Shown in pieces: positions 35,516-43,373 of a stretch of 64,000 nt of DNA. The stretch spans positions 1 through 64,000 of the forward strand of contig CAIQJP010000087.1 of assembly GCA_903872155.1 (NCBI GenBank), read 5' to 3'. Within the stretch, counting starts at the first letter, position 1, and every line of letters begins with the position of its first letter. Under the pieces are notes generated by a model. It made no database searches. It was not told where the DNA came from and saw only the letters and a list, made by a program, of their open reading frames with translations. The translations under genes and the position numbers were made by a program. Source of the DNA: an uncultured Actinomycetes bacterium (GTDB lineage: Bacteria; Actinomycetota; Acidimicrobiia; Acidimicrobiales; Ilumatobacteraceae).

Positions 35516-38500
35516 AAGCGACTTCAAAACCAGATGAGAAGTATCCGGCTGTGTCAACAAGTATGTGGGCTTTACCGTAGACATAGATACAGATATTTCC
35601 GTCAGCTGACACTGGTGCAATCGCTGCGTTCGGAACCGTTTGACCATTAACGAAGTTCACGTTTGATGATTCGGGGCGAGTACCGCACGGGTATACCGTT
35701 ACATATCCACCGACATCTGACGCTTCTCCGTCGACTGCCGTGATGTTTAGTCCGAGTGTTCCCACTCCAGAGTCGGGTAGTCCCTTATTGCCGAACACTC
35801 TGAGCGTGTAGGCCGTTCCAGTCCCATCAAAACTGCCGATCTTTTGGCTGCCACGGGTGTCAAGTAGACGTTCTGGTTTGGTCAGGGTTGTGAAATTCGT
35901 GAAATAGCCAAAGATGTCAACCAGTAGGTCGCCGCTTCCGTACACGTAGAAGCACAAGTCTCCTTCAGCCGATACCGGTGCGATGACCGCGTTCGGAAGT
36001 GTTTGACCACTCTTGAAGTTGAGGTTTGATGAGTTAGGTATTGCTCCGCATGGGTAAGCCGTGACGTAACCACCAACGTCTGGGGCAATGCCGTTGACGA
36101 CAGTCAGGTTGAAGGCAACGGTTTGTAGACCCGATGAAGGTAGCCCCTTTTGGCCAGCTATGCGCAAACGATAAGCGGCACCAGTTCCGTCAAGAGTGCC
36201 AACTTTCTGTGCACCTCGAGTGTCAAGGAGTCGCTCGGGTTTAGGCAGAGGCGTAAAGCCTGTGACGAAGTAACCAGTGATGTCGGCCAAAATTTTTGCT
36301 TTTCCGAATACGTAGAAACACACCTTGCCATCATCGGAAAGCGGTGAGATAACAGAGTTCGGAACGATTTGACCGGTGACGAAGTTGAGGTTTGACGATT
36401 CGGGTCGAGTGCCACATGGATACACAGTTACGTAGCCACCGACATCGGCAGCCTCTGTGCTGACCACAGTGACGTTCAATGCAACGGCAACAAAACCGTT
36501 ATTCGGAACACCCCGGCGACCAGCTACCTGAAGGCTCAGGGAATCGCCGCTGCCATCAAGTTCGCCAATGGGGTCAAGCGAACGAGTGTCCAGAATTCGT
36601 TCGGGCTTGTCAAGCGGAACGAATCCTTCAGCGTTAATGCTTGGCAGTTGAGTTGTTGTCGGGGCGACAGTTGTTGTTGTGGTTGTTGGCGCGACAGTTG
36701 TTGTCGTCGTTGTGGTTGTTGGCGCAACAGTTGTTGTTGTCGGGGCGACAGTTGTCGTCGTGGTTGTCGGGGCGACAGTTGTTGTTGTGGTTGTTGGCGC
36801 GACAGTTGTTGTTGTCGGGGCGACAGTTGTTGTTGTGGTTGTTGGCGCGACAGTTGTTGTTGTCGGGGCGACAGTTGTTGTTGTGGTTGTTGGCGCAACA
36901 GTTGTTGTTGTCGTCGTTGTGGTTGTTGGCGCAACAGTTGTCGTTGTCGTTGTCGTTGTCGGCGCGGCAGTCGTTGTCGGCGCTTGCGTCGTCGGAGTTG
37001 GTGCCTGCGTCGAGTTATTTGTCGCTGATAGTGGTCCGAAACTTGCGACGTCGTTATACGAACTGTCTTGAATGGCCGCGCTGTCGTTGTTGACACTTGG
37101 GTCGTTATAGGAGACGCTCACCGTATCGCCGCTACCAATTGCACTTGAGAAGACAATTTCAATCGACGATCCATTGACCCTGATTGAAGTTGCTGTTACC
37201 AACCCACCATTAACAAGCACGGTGAATGCACTAGTTGGCGCAGTGATCGGGGACAACGACTCGCTAAACGGAATAGTGATTGTTAAGCCGTCGGTGCTGA
37301 CCGTTGGTGTTCCACTGCTAGTTGGTGCGGTTGAATCTATTGATGCACCTGACAGTGAGCCACTACCAGTTTCGGCGAGAACCGGTTGTGGACTTGATAC
37401 TGCGGATCCACCAGTAACGCCGATTCCGATTTCACCAAATTGGTTGTCACCAAGGCATTGGATTGTTGTATTGAGCATGACGAAACAAATGAATTCTCGT
37501 CCAACACTGAGGGCTCGGACATTAGACATGACCTGTATCGGACTGGTTTTAATCGACCCAGTCGTACCCATTTGATTCCTGCTGTTGTTACCCCAGCACT
37601 TAACATCATTTGTCTTTAGAAGTGCACAAAATGTTTGGAAGTCTCCTGATATTGCTACTGCGTTGTTGATACCTACTGCTTGGGCTGTGGTGTATTTTCG
37701 AACCGACGTACCTACACCAACTGCACCAATATCGTTCAGACCCCAACATTTAATGGAACCGCCATTAACTCCTACATTAAAGAGACCACAAGCACCCGCA
37801 TCTCCAACTGCCAAAGCCTCAATGCCGTTGGTAGATGAACCAGAGGGTTCGGGGTAACCACTGGCGTAGTTATCATCTCGGCCAGTTGCAAATTCGCCGT
37901 TTCGGTTATTGCCTAAACACGCTAATTGACCATTGCTAATGAAGCACATGTCTTGGTTGTTGCCATTGATTTGTTGAACGTTTTCAATTGGTTGTCGCGG
38001 TGTTGTGGGCAACCATGGAGCACCGTAGGTGGTTTGACAGGGAGAACTGTTGGGTAATTGGGATGCGTCGTAGTTGCACTTTTGCACCAGGAATGGATCA
38101 GTACCCCAATCGCTATGCCCTGAATAGTCGCCCCAGCAGTTGACATTTCCGGTGGCAAGCAAAGCACAGACCCCATATGTTCCTCCTGAAATACTGATAG
38201 CACCGGTGAGATCGGAAGTCCATGCACCACTACTTTTCACATAGACCGGATAGGCCGAGAAACTTGCTCCATTGAGCAAACTTGTTTTAATTCCGAGACC
38301 CCCATATGCAGCGAACCCCCAACATTTGACTTTGCCGGTATTCATCAGCGCACACGTATTGTTTTCGAGAGCAAGTACCGACACAGCTCCCGAGAGCGGT
38401 GTCGTCGGATTTTCTTTTGAATCCATCACTGTGACTGGGCGGTTACGTGTCGTCTGTGTTCCGTCGCCAAGGTATCCCCACGTATTGCCACCCCAACACT

Positions 38501-38750
38501 TCACACCACCAGAGATGTCGGCAGTGTTGACAATGACGCAAGCTTGTTGGGTTCCTGCAGAAATGAGCGACTGGGTGGCCTGTTCGGGTGTGCCTGAGGG
38601 AGCGTCACCACTGTCTGCAGACACCATTTTTGGCACGGCGGTGAAAAGTCCGGCGAGAATAAGCAAAACCACGCCGAGGCTAAAGCCGCGTCGAGCTAGC
38701 GATCGCAGCGATGGGGTGGGGTTTGAGGGAGTTGAAGTGGAGTAAGACAC
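35514..38750 (-). CDS. Large secreted protein: RCC1 propeller, Ig-like domain, Thr/Pro linker, three LDTR modules
   Basis: A ~1078-residue exported protein. After a signal segment (about 22-45) come RCC1-type propeller repeats (to about 440), each with a CxL/V...KCWG cysteine pair likely forming a disulfide. Next is an Ig-like domain (STAPTSSGTPTVSTDGLTIT and on), then a ~105-residue low-complexity linker of TTTTTVAP units. Three ~110-residue modules end the protein, each starting PERxLDTR, with NxTVV, GGYVTVYPCG, SSNxNF and a C-terminal GYF. Module function is unknown; carbohydrate or surface binding is a guess. GTG at 38750, with GAAAGG upstream, is preferred over TTG at 38768. Confidence 0.85.
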   Translation of the reverse strand: MSYSTSTPSNPTPSLRSLARRGFSLGVVLLILAGLFTAVPKMVSADSGDAPSGTPEQATQSLISAGTQQACVIVNTADISGGVKCWGGNTWGYLGDGTQTTRNRPVTVMDSKENPTTPLSGAVSVLALENNTCALMNTGKVKCWGFAAYGGLGIKTSLLNGASFSAYPVYVKSSGAWTSDLTGAISISGGTYGVCALLATGNVNCWGDYSGHSDWGTDPFLVQKCNYDASQLPNSSPCQTTYGAPWLPTTPRQPIENVQQINGNNQDMCFISNGQLACLGNNRNGEFATGRDDNYASGYPEPSGSSTNGIEALAVGDAGACGLFNVGVNGGSIKCWGLNDIGAVGVGTSVRKYTTAQAVGINNAVAISGDFQTFCALLKTNDVKCWGNNSRNQMGTTGSIKTSPIQVMSNVRALSVGREFICFVMLNTTIQCLGDNQFGEIGIGVTGGSAVSSPQPVLAETGSGSLSGASIDSTAPTSSGTPTVSTDGLTITIPFSESLSPITAPTSAFTVLVNGGLVTATSIRVNGSSIEIVFSSAIGSGDTVSVSYNDPSVNNDSAAIQDSSYNDVASFGPLSATNNSTQAPTPTTQAPTTTAAPTTTTTTTTVAPTTTTTTTTTVAPTTTTTTVAPTTTTVAPTTTTTTVAPTTTTVAPTTTTTTVAPTTTTTTVAPTTTTVAPTTTTTTTTVAPTTTTTTVAPTTTQLPSINAEGFVPLDKPERILDTRSLDPIGELDGSGDSLSLQVAGRRGVPNNGFVAVALNVTVVSTEAADVGGYVTVYPCGTRPESSNLNFVTGQIVPNSVISPLSDDGKVCFYVFGKAKILADITGYFVTGFTPLPKPERLLDTRGAQKVGTLDGTGAAYRLRIAGQKGLPSSGLQTVAFNLTVVNGIAPDVGGYVTAYPCGAIPNSSNLNFKSGQTLPNAVIAPVSAEGDLCFYVYGSGDLLVDIFGYFTNFTTLTKPERLLDTRGSQKIGSFDGTGTAYTLRVFGNKGLPDSGVGTLGLNITAVDGEASDVGGYVTVYPCGTRPESSNVNFVNGQTVPNAAIAPVSADGNICIYVYGKAHILVDTAGYFSSGFEVA
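36655..36970 (-). repeat. Coding minisatellite for Thr/Val/Ala/Pro linker
   Basis: About 310 bases of nearly perfect tandem repeats built from GTTGTTGTCGGGGCGACA and GTTGTTGTGGTTGTTGGCGC-type units (plus-strand view). The encoded minus-strand product is a run of (T)n-VAP. Unit length varies in multiples of three, so copy number can change without frameshift. Open frames on the plus strand here are artefacts of this repeat. Confidence 0.9.
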
Positions 38751-38778
38751 GATGCGCCTTTCGGTCAATGACGAGAAC

Positions 38779-38839
38779 TATGTAGTAGTTCACTAAGTAG
38801 TCGTATACTACATAATTTGTTGTAATTGACTACATAATT
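38779..38839. promoter_or_regulatory. Cluster of operator-like half-sites between the RCC1 protein and TetR genes
   Basis: TATGTAGTA (38779-38787) and TACTACATA (38806-38814) form a perfect 9-bp inverted repeat with an 18-base spacer. ACTACATAATT occurs at 38807-38817 and again at 38829-38839, a 22-base direct spacing (about two helical turns). The intergenic region serves both divergent genes, so the TetR protein may regulate itself and the large secreted protein. Confidence 0.5.
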
Positions 38840-38894
38840 GACCCAAAAATGGCGTTTCTTATCAGTATTGTTTGAAATGTGTCCTCTATAGATC

Positions 38895-39536
38895 ATGAGT
38901 AGGCTTCAAAATGTGGGGACGAAAACTGGTAAAACTTGGTCCGCTCGGGTGAGTAGGGCCGAGGCGATCGAGCGCTTTTTAGAGGCGACAATCTCGTTGC
39001 TCTCAACAAAACCAATTTCCGATATTTCAGTCCAAGAGATCGCCGATACCGCTGGCCTCAATCACGGCTACGTGTTTCGCTACTTCGGAACTCGTCTCGA
39101 TCTCTTTGAAGCAGTGACTGTTGAAATCGCAAAACGCGCTCGTGCCCAAATTGAGGCCGAGACTGAGAAGCGAAGGACGAAATCAGATGATTTTGTCTCG
39201 ATGGACATGTCCCTCGTGGCTGTCGGGCAAGAACTCACAAAGCTACGTATGCGCGTCGTGATGTATCTCATTTCTTGTGGCGTAGACGCCAACAAGTTCG
39301 GGTACGAATCAAAACAGAACATTTTGCTTTTTGCTGAATACTGCGAATCGCTCGGAATGTCTCGTCGTATGGCCGAAGCAATGGCAGTGCGATCAAGCGC
39401 ACTGATTTTCACCAATAACTTCATGTCTGGTGCTTTTGGGCTGACTGAACAAGACATACAAGACGGATTGACGCTGAGTTTCAATGAAATAGCCAGAGCT
39501 AAAAAAACTCAAAAAGAACTTGGCTGGGACGAATAG
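38895..39536 (+). CDS. TetR-family transcriptional regulator
   Basis: A 213-residue regulator. The N-terminal helix-turn-helix lies at about 25-75 with ISVQEIADTAGLNHGYVFRYFGTRLDLFEAV, the TetR hallmark. The C-terminal ligand domain is all-helical with no recognised ligand. It is divergent from the large secreted RCC1 protein and has half-site repeats upstream, so it may control that gene and itself. It converges on the ssuD-like gene two bases downstream. Confidence 0.92.
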   Translation: MSRLQNVGTKTGKTWSARVSRAEAIERFLEATISLLSTKPISDISVQEIADTAGLNHGYVFRYFGTRLDLFEAVTVEIAKRARAQIEAETEKRRTKSDDFVSMDMSLVAVGQELTKLRMRVVMYLISCGVDANKFGYESKQNILLFAEYCESLGMSRRMAEAMAVRSSALIFTNNFMSGAFGLTEQDIQDGLTLSFNEIARAKKTQKELGWDE

Positions 39537-39538
39537 CC

Positions 39539-40678
39539 CTAACGCCCAGCGGTATTCGGATACGTTCTTCGTTGACCGGTGTTGCGCGAAATCAATACTG
39601 GATTCTCGGCGAGTAACCCCCGCTTGCGTAATTCGGGCATGACGCCTTCACCCACCCAGTAAGCCTCTTCGATATGTGGGTGGCCTGACAGGATGAACTC
39701 GTCGATACCGAGTGAGTGATATTCCTCAATGCGATCAGCCACTTCGGAGTGATTACCCACAAGTGCAGTCGCGGCTCCGCTGCGTACAAGCCCGTAACCA
39801 GCCCACAAGTTTGGTGCAATCACTAGGTTTTCTTTCGAGCCTTTGTGTAGTGAGGCCATACGTTGTTGACCCACAGATGTCGTGCGGGCAAATTGATCTT
39901 GCGACTCGGCCATGCGATTGTCATCGACGAGATCAAGAAATCGTTGCGTTTCTTTCCATGCATCATCGGCATGATCACGGGTGATGGTGTGTAGACGAAT
40001 GCCGAACGTAAGCGTTCGACCTTGATCGGCTGCAAGCTGTCGCATACGTGCAATGCGCGGAGCAATCATCGAAGGTGGTTCGCCCCACATCAAATACACA
40101 TCAACATGCTTTGCCGCAATTTCTTCAGCGGCTGATGATGCGCCACCGAAATACAACTTCGGTTGTGGATCGGGGGCTTGACTCACCGTCGCGCCAGCAA
40201 CCTTGAAATGATCGCCCGCAAAATCAAAGGGCTGACCTGATAGCGCGCCTCGAAGAACTGTCATGAACTCATCAGTGCGGGCGTAACGCTGATCGTGATC
40301 AAGCCAATCACCAAACCGCTGTTGTTCGTCATCGTCTCCGCCCGTCACAACATTAAGTAGTAAGCGCCCGTCAGAGATTCGCTGAAATGTTGCCGCCTTT
40401 TGCGCAGCGAGTGTTGGCGTTAATGCATTGGGTCGAAATGCAACTAAGAATTTGAGTCGTTCAGTTTCGCGAATGAGAGTTGCGGTCATCAACCATGCAT
40501 CTTCACAAGGAGTCCCAGTAGGCGTAAGAACTCCGTCGAACCCAAGTTGGTCGGCGGCCTGTGCAACTTGAGCGATGTACTCAAGAGTGGGTGGACGAAA
40601 ATGTCCATCGGGACCAAAAGGTGTCACTGTTCGACTATCGCCAGACGTGGGAAGAAACCAATGCAGTTTGAGACTCAT
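39539..40678 (-). CDS. ssuD: FMNH2-dependent alkanesulfonate monooxygenase
   Basis: A 379-residue bacterial luciferase-like enzyme that cleaves alkanesulfonates to aldehyde and sulfite, using reduced FMN. KLHWFLPTSGDSRTV at the start, LKFLVAFRPNALTPTLAAQ near 75 and GRLLLNVVTGGDDDEQ near 104 are closely SsuD-like; SGHPHIEEAYWVGE lies near 330. No ssuE reductase or ssuABC transporter is adjacent, so the flavin supplier and sulfonate uptake are elsewhere. It is followed closely upstream by an esterase gene in the same direction. Confidence 0.92.
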   Translation of the reverse strand: MSLKLHWFLPTSGDSRTVTPFGPDGHFRPPTLEYIAQVAQAADQLGFDGVLTPTGTPCEDAWLMTATLIRETERLKFLVAFRPNALTPTLAAQKAATFQRISDGRLLLNVVTGGDDDEQQRFGDWLDHDQRYARTDEFMTVLRGALSGQPFDFAGDHFKVAGATVSQAPDPQPKLYFGGASSAAEEIAAKHVDVYLMWGEPPSMIAPRIARMRQLAADQGRTLTFGIRLHTITRDHADDAWKETQRFLDLVDDNRMAESQDQFARTTSVGQQRMASLHKGSKENLVIAPNLWAGYGLVRSGAATALVGNHSEVADRIEEYHSLGIDEFILSGHPHIEEAYWVGEGVMPELRKRGLLAENPVLISRNTGQRRTYPNTAGR

Positions 40679-40699
40679 GACATTCCTCTGATGAACCGA

Positions 40700-41656
40700 T
40701 TATTGAATATGGCGTTCGAGCCATTCATCCATGTCGCGATTGGCTTGGCGTGACACTGCGGTGAAGTCGCCGAAAGTATCAAAGGCGTGGGGAGCACCCG
40801 GGTAAACATGTAATTCAGTTTTGACGCCAGCATGCCGAAGGCGAACTGCGTAATCAATGTCTTCATCAGAGAATCCATCAAGTGCACCGACTGCAATCAA
40901 AGTAGGTGGAAGCCCAACAAGGTTGGTTGCACGTGAAGCGGCTGCATATGGTTCAACATCTGCAGTTCCCTTTTTTGCACCAAGGTATGCAGTCCATCCA
41001 AAGGTGTTGGCTGAACGCGACCAAATGGGATCAGACCATGTGCTTGAAACTGTGATTTGTCGGTCATCAATCATTGGATAGATCAACAGTTGAAACGCCA
41101 CTGAGTATTCGCCACGATCTCGGGCGAGTAGTGCAAGTCCTGCGGCAAGTCCGGCACCGGCACTTGCGCCACCAATACCGAGACGGTTTGTATCAATGCC
41201 AAGTACGCCTGCTTGTGCAATGACCCAAGCCAAACCCGCGTAGCAATCTTCGAGTGGAGTTGGGTACGGATGCTCTGGGGCTAACCGATAATCAACCGAA
41301 ACTCCAACGATGCCGTATGTGTTGCACCAACTATCGAAACGTGCGTCGTCCATCTTGTTGTCGCCAATGACAAGACCGCCACCATGCATCCAGTACACGC
41401 AGGGCCGACTACCCGTGATGTTCTTTGGTCGATGAACTCGAACAGTGACACCATCGCGGCCAGGTACCGGATAATCAGTTCGCTCAACTGAGTCAGACAA
41501 TGGTGGCGGGGGAGTCGCTCCAAACATGGCTCGAATCTCAACCACCGATTCGTTGGTGAGAGAACCAAGTGCTGCGCCAATGTCGACTGGTGACGCTGCC
41601 AAGAGTGCGGAGATCTCGGGATCGAGGAGCGGGCGAATATCAAGAAGTTGAGCCAT
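40700..41656 (-). CDS. Alpha/beta hydrolase of the hormone-sensitive lipase family
   Basis: A 318-residue esterase/lipase with oxyanion motif HGGG, nucleophile elbow GGASAGAG (GxSxG) and a C-terminal catalytic His in GAPHAFDTF. The Asp is in the region DGFSDEDIDY. The start is taken at ATG 41656 (MAQLLDIRPLLDPEI). A TTG at 41761 would add 35 basic, poorly conserved-looking residues and cannot be excluded. It lies 21 bases before ssuD in the same direction. Confidence 0.88.
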   Translation of the reverse strand: MAQLLDIRPLLDPEISALLAASPVDIGAALGSLTNESVVEIRAMFGATPPPPLSDSVERTDYPVPGRDGVTVRVHRPKNITGSRPCVYWMHGGGLVIGDNKMDDARFDSWCNTYGIVGVSVDYRLAPEHPYPTPLEDCYAGLAWVIAQAGVLGIDTNRLGIGGASAGAGLAAGLALLARDRGEYSVAFQLLIYPMIDDRQITVSSTWSDPIWSRSANTFGWTAYLGAKKGTADVEPYAAASRATNLVGLPPTLIAVGALDGFSDEDIDYAVRLRHAGVKTELHVYPGAPHAFDTFGDFTAVSRQANRDMDEWLERHIQ

Positions 41657-41826
41657 GTTTGATATTGCCACATCGCTCAACGGCAGGTTCACACGAGAAG
41701 GTCGGCCAACTTTTGGTGGCTGACCTCGCAGTATGGGTGACCGTTTTTGGGGTTGGGTCAACTAACCTGTGACTCGGTCGTTTGAGTGTTTGGTATGGAT
41801 TCCATACAGAGTTCTCAAACGCCCCT

Positions 41827-41899
41827 GCGCCTTTAGCTCAGTCGGTAGAGCATCGGACTTTTAATCCGTTGGTCGAGGGTTCGAGCCCCTCAGGGCGCA
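41827..41899 (+). tRNA. tRNA-Lys (TTT)
   Basis: Acceptor GCGCCTT pairs with AGGGCGC (one T-G), the D-arm is GCTC AGTCGGTAGA GC, anticodon loop CTTTTAA gives TTT and the T-arm is GAGGG TTCGAGC CCCTC. The discriminator is A and CCA is not encoded. It is a single tRNA gene with a convergent VOC-family gene ending nine bases downstream. Confidence 0.96.
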
Positions 41900-41907
41900 C
41901 TCATCCG

Positions 41908-42318
41908 TCAGGTCAGATCGGTATAGGGGTTGTACGCAACTTCCCACAGGTGGCCATCGGGATCGGCGAAATATCCGGAGTAACCGCCCCAAAATACGTC
42001 CTGCGGTTGCTTGACGAGTTTGGCCCCAGCAGCGAGAGCCTCGGCCATCACCCGATCGACACCGTCTTTGGTGGGTTCGTTGTGAGCCAGGGTGACCCCG
42101 CGAAAGTCGGTGGTTGCGACGGCGGTATCGACGACGCCAGCATCTTTGGCTAACTCGGACTTCGGGAACAGTTCAAGCCAGGTGCCTTCCATATTGAAGA
42201 AAACCACGCCCTGAGCAGGGTCAAAATTGTGGGTCTTGAGTCCGAGTTCTTCATAGAAAAGGCGTGACCTTTCGAGGTCGCTGACTCCGAGGCAGATGAT
42301 GCTGATTTTGGACTTCAT
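41908..42318 (-). CDS. VOC/glyoxalase-family protein
   Basis: A 136-residue protein with two beta-alpha-beta-beta-beta modules: LGVSDLERSRLFYEELGLK at the start, ADPDGHLWEVAYNP at the end. Metal-binding Glu residues (TWLELFP, LWEVAY) are present, so it may be a lyase or dioxygenase-type enzyme or a small-molecule binding protein. Substrate unknown. It is divergent from the enoyl-CoA hydratase gene. Confidence 0.9.
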   Translation of the reverse strand: MKSKISIICLGVSDLERSRLFYEELGLKTHNFDPAQGVVFFNMEGTWLELFPKSELAKDAGVVDTAVATTDFRGVTLAHNEPTKDGVDRVMAEALAAGAKLVKQPQDVFWGGYSGYFADPDGHLWEVAYNPYTDLT

Positions 42319-42373
42319 TGAAGTCACGGTAGTCAAGGTGGTAGAGCATTGTTGAGAGTGCGAGACTAGAAAT

Positions 42374-43162
42374 ATGAGCGACTATCAAAACATCGTTGTC
42401 ACGCGTGATGGTGCGATTACCACTCTCACATTGAATCGTCCCGACAAACGCAATTCACTATCGCTTGAAACCATGCTGGAAATTACTCGAGCTCTGCAAG
42501 AAATCGGCATCAGTGATGCTGACGGAGTCATCATCGCAGCGAATGGCCCCGTCTTTTCCGCCGGTCACAACTTTGCCGATATGGCTGGAGCCGATAGCGA
42601 CGAGACCCGACATATTTTTGAAATCTGCACCGACATGATGGACACGTTGCAAGCGATCCCTCAGCCAGTCATTGCCAAAGTGCACGCACTTGCCACCGCT
42701 GCAGGATGTCAATTAGTTGCGACATGTGATCTAGCAATTGCGGCCGAGTCAGCAGCCTTTGCGATTCCCGGAGGCAAGGGTGGATTGTTCTGTCACACGC
42801 CGTTGGTGGCAGTGGCCCGCAACTTAAGTCGTAAGCGTGCCTTAGAAATGGCGATGACTGGCGACGCCATTGATGCACAGACTGCCGCCGATTGGGGTCT
42901 CATCAATCGAGCAGTTCCTGACGATGAACTTGATGCTGCTGTTTTTGACTTGATCACTCGCGCAACTCGCGGATCAGTTTTATCCAAGGCGATTGGCAAA
43001 CAAACGTTTTACGATCAAATCAACATGGCGCAAGATCAGGCCTACGACTATGCGATTGATGTCATGGCCGATGCAGCTGCCGCACCAGATGCCCAAGAAG
43101 GAATTGATGCATTTTTGAATAAGCGTTCTGCAGTGTTTACGCAACGACCGAATCGAGACTGA
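42374..43162 (+). CDS. Enoyl-CoA hydratase/isomerase family protein
   Basis: A 262-residue crotonase-fold enzyme. LTLNRPDKRNSLS near residue 20 and GPVFSAGHNFADM near 60 form the CoA-binding and oxyanion segments, and PGGKGGLFCHTPLVAVARNLSRKRALEMAMTG follows. The catalytic Glu positions look replaced (CDLAIAAESAAFAIPGGKGG), so it may not be a standard hydratase. Probably fatty-acid or branched-chain acyl-CoA metabolism. It precedes copZ by one base, perhaps by readthrough only. Confidence 0.85.
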   Translation: MSDYQNIVVTRDGAITTLTLNRPDKRNSLSLETMLEITRALQEIGISDADGVIIAANGPVFSAGHNFADMAGADSDETRHIFEICTDMMDTLQAIPQPVIAKVHALATAAGCQLVATCDLAIAAESAAFAIPGGKGGLFCHTPLVAVARNLSRKRALEMAMTGDAIDAQTAADWGLINRAVPDDELDAAVFDLITRATRGSVLSKAIGKQTFYDQINMAQDQAYDYAIDVMADAAAAPDAQEGIDAFLNKRSAVFTQRPNRD

Positions 43163-43163
43163 G

Positions 43164-43373
43164 ATGACAACGACAACTTTCCTCGTACCAGGTATGACAT
43201 GTGGGCATTGCACAAGTGCAGTGACTGATGAATTATCGAAGATCAATGGAGTAACAAAGGTTGATGTTGATCTCGAAAGCAAAAAGGTGAAAATCGAATC
43301 CGATGTTGCGGTTGACTGGCAAATCATTGTTGACGCCATTGACGAAGCAGGATTTGAAGCCGTTGTCAGTTAA
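43164..43373 (+). CDS. copZ: Copper chaperone CopZ-like heavy-metal-associated protein
   Basis: A 69-residue ferredoxin-like HMA domain with the metal motif MTCGHC near residues 11-16 (PGMTCGHCTSAV). It would bring Cu(I) to the CopA pump encoded next, which overlaps its 3' end by about 11 bases. The start lies one base after the enoyl-CoA hydratase stop. Confidence 0.92.
   Translation: MTTTTFLVPGMTCGHCTSAVTDELSKINGVTKVDVDLESKKVKIESDVAVDWQIIVDAIDEAGFEAVVS

Noticed and set aside
36655-36970. CRISPR-like array
   Set aside because: The repeats are contiguous, of variable unit length, without unique spacers, and lie in a coding frame; no cas genes are present.
36641-37093. Long plus-strand open frames (Leu/Trp/Ala-, Cys/Arg- and Val-rich) over the Thr-rich linker
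   Set aside because: They arise because the trinucleotide-period repeat leaves all frames open. Their composition is not protein-like and they lie antisense to a well-supported secreted protein.
41782-42153. Plus-strand open frame over tRNA-Lys and the VOC gene
   Set aside because: It overlaps a clear tRNA and lies antisense to a recognised glyoxalase-like gene.
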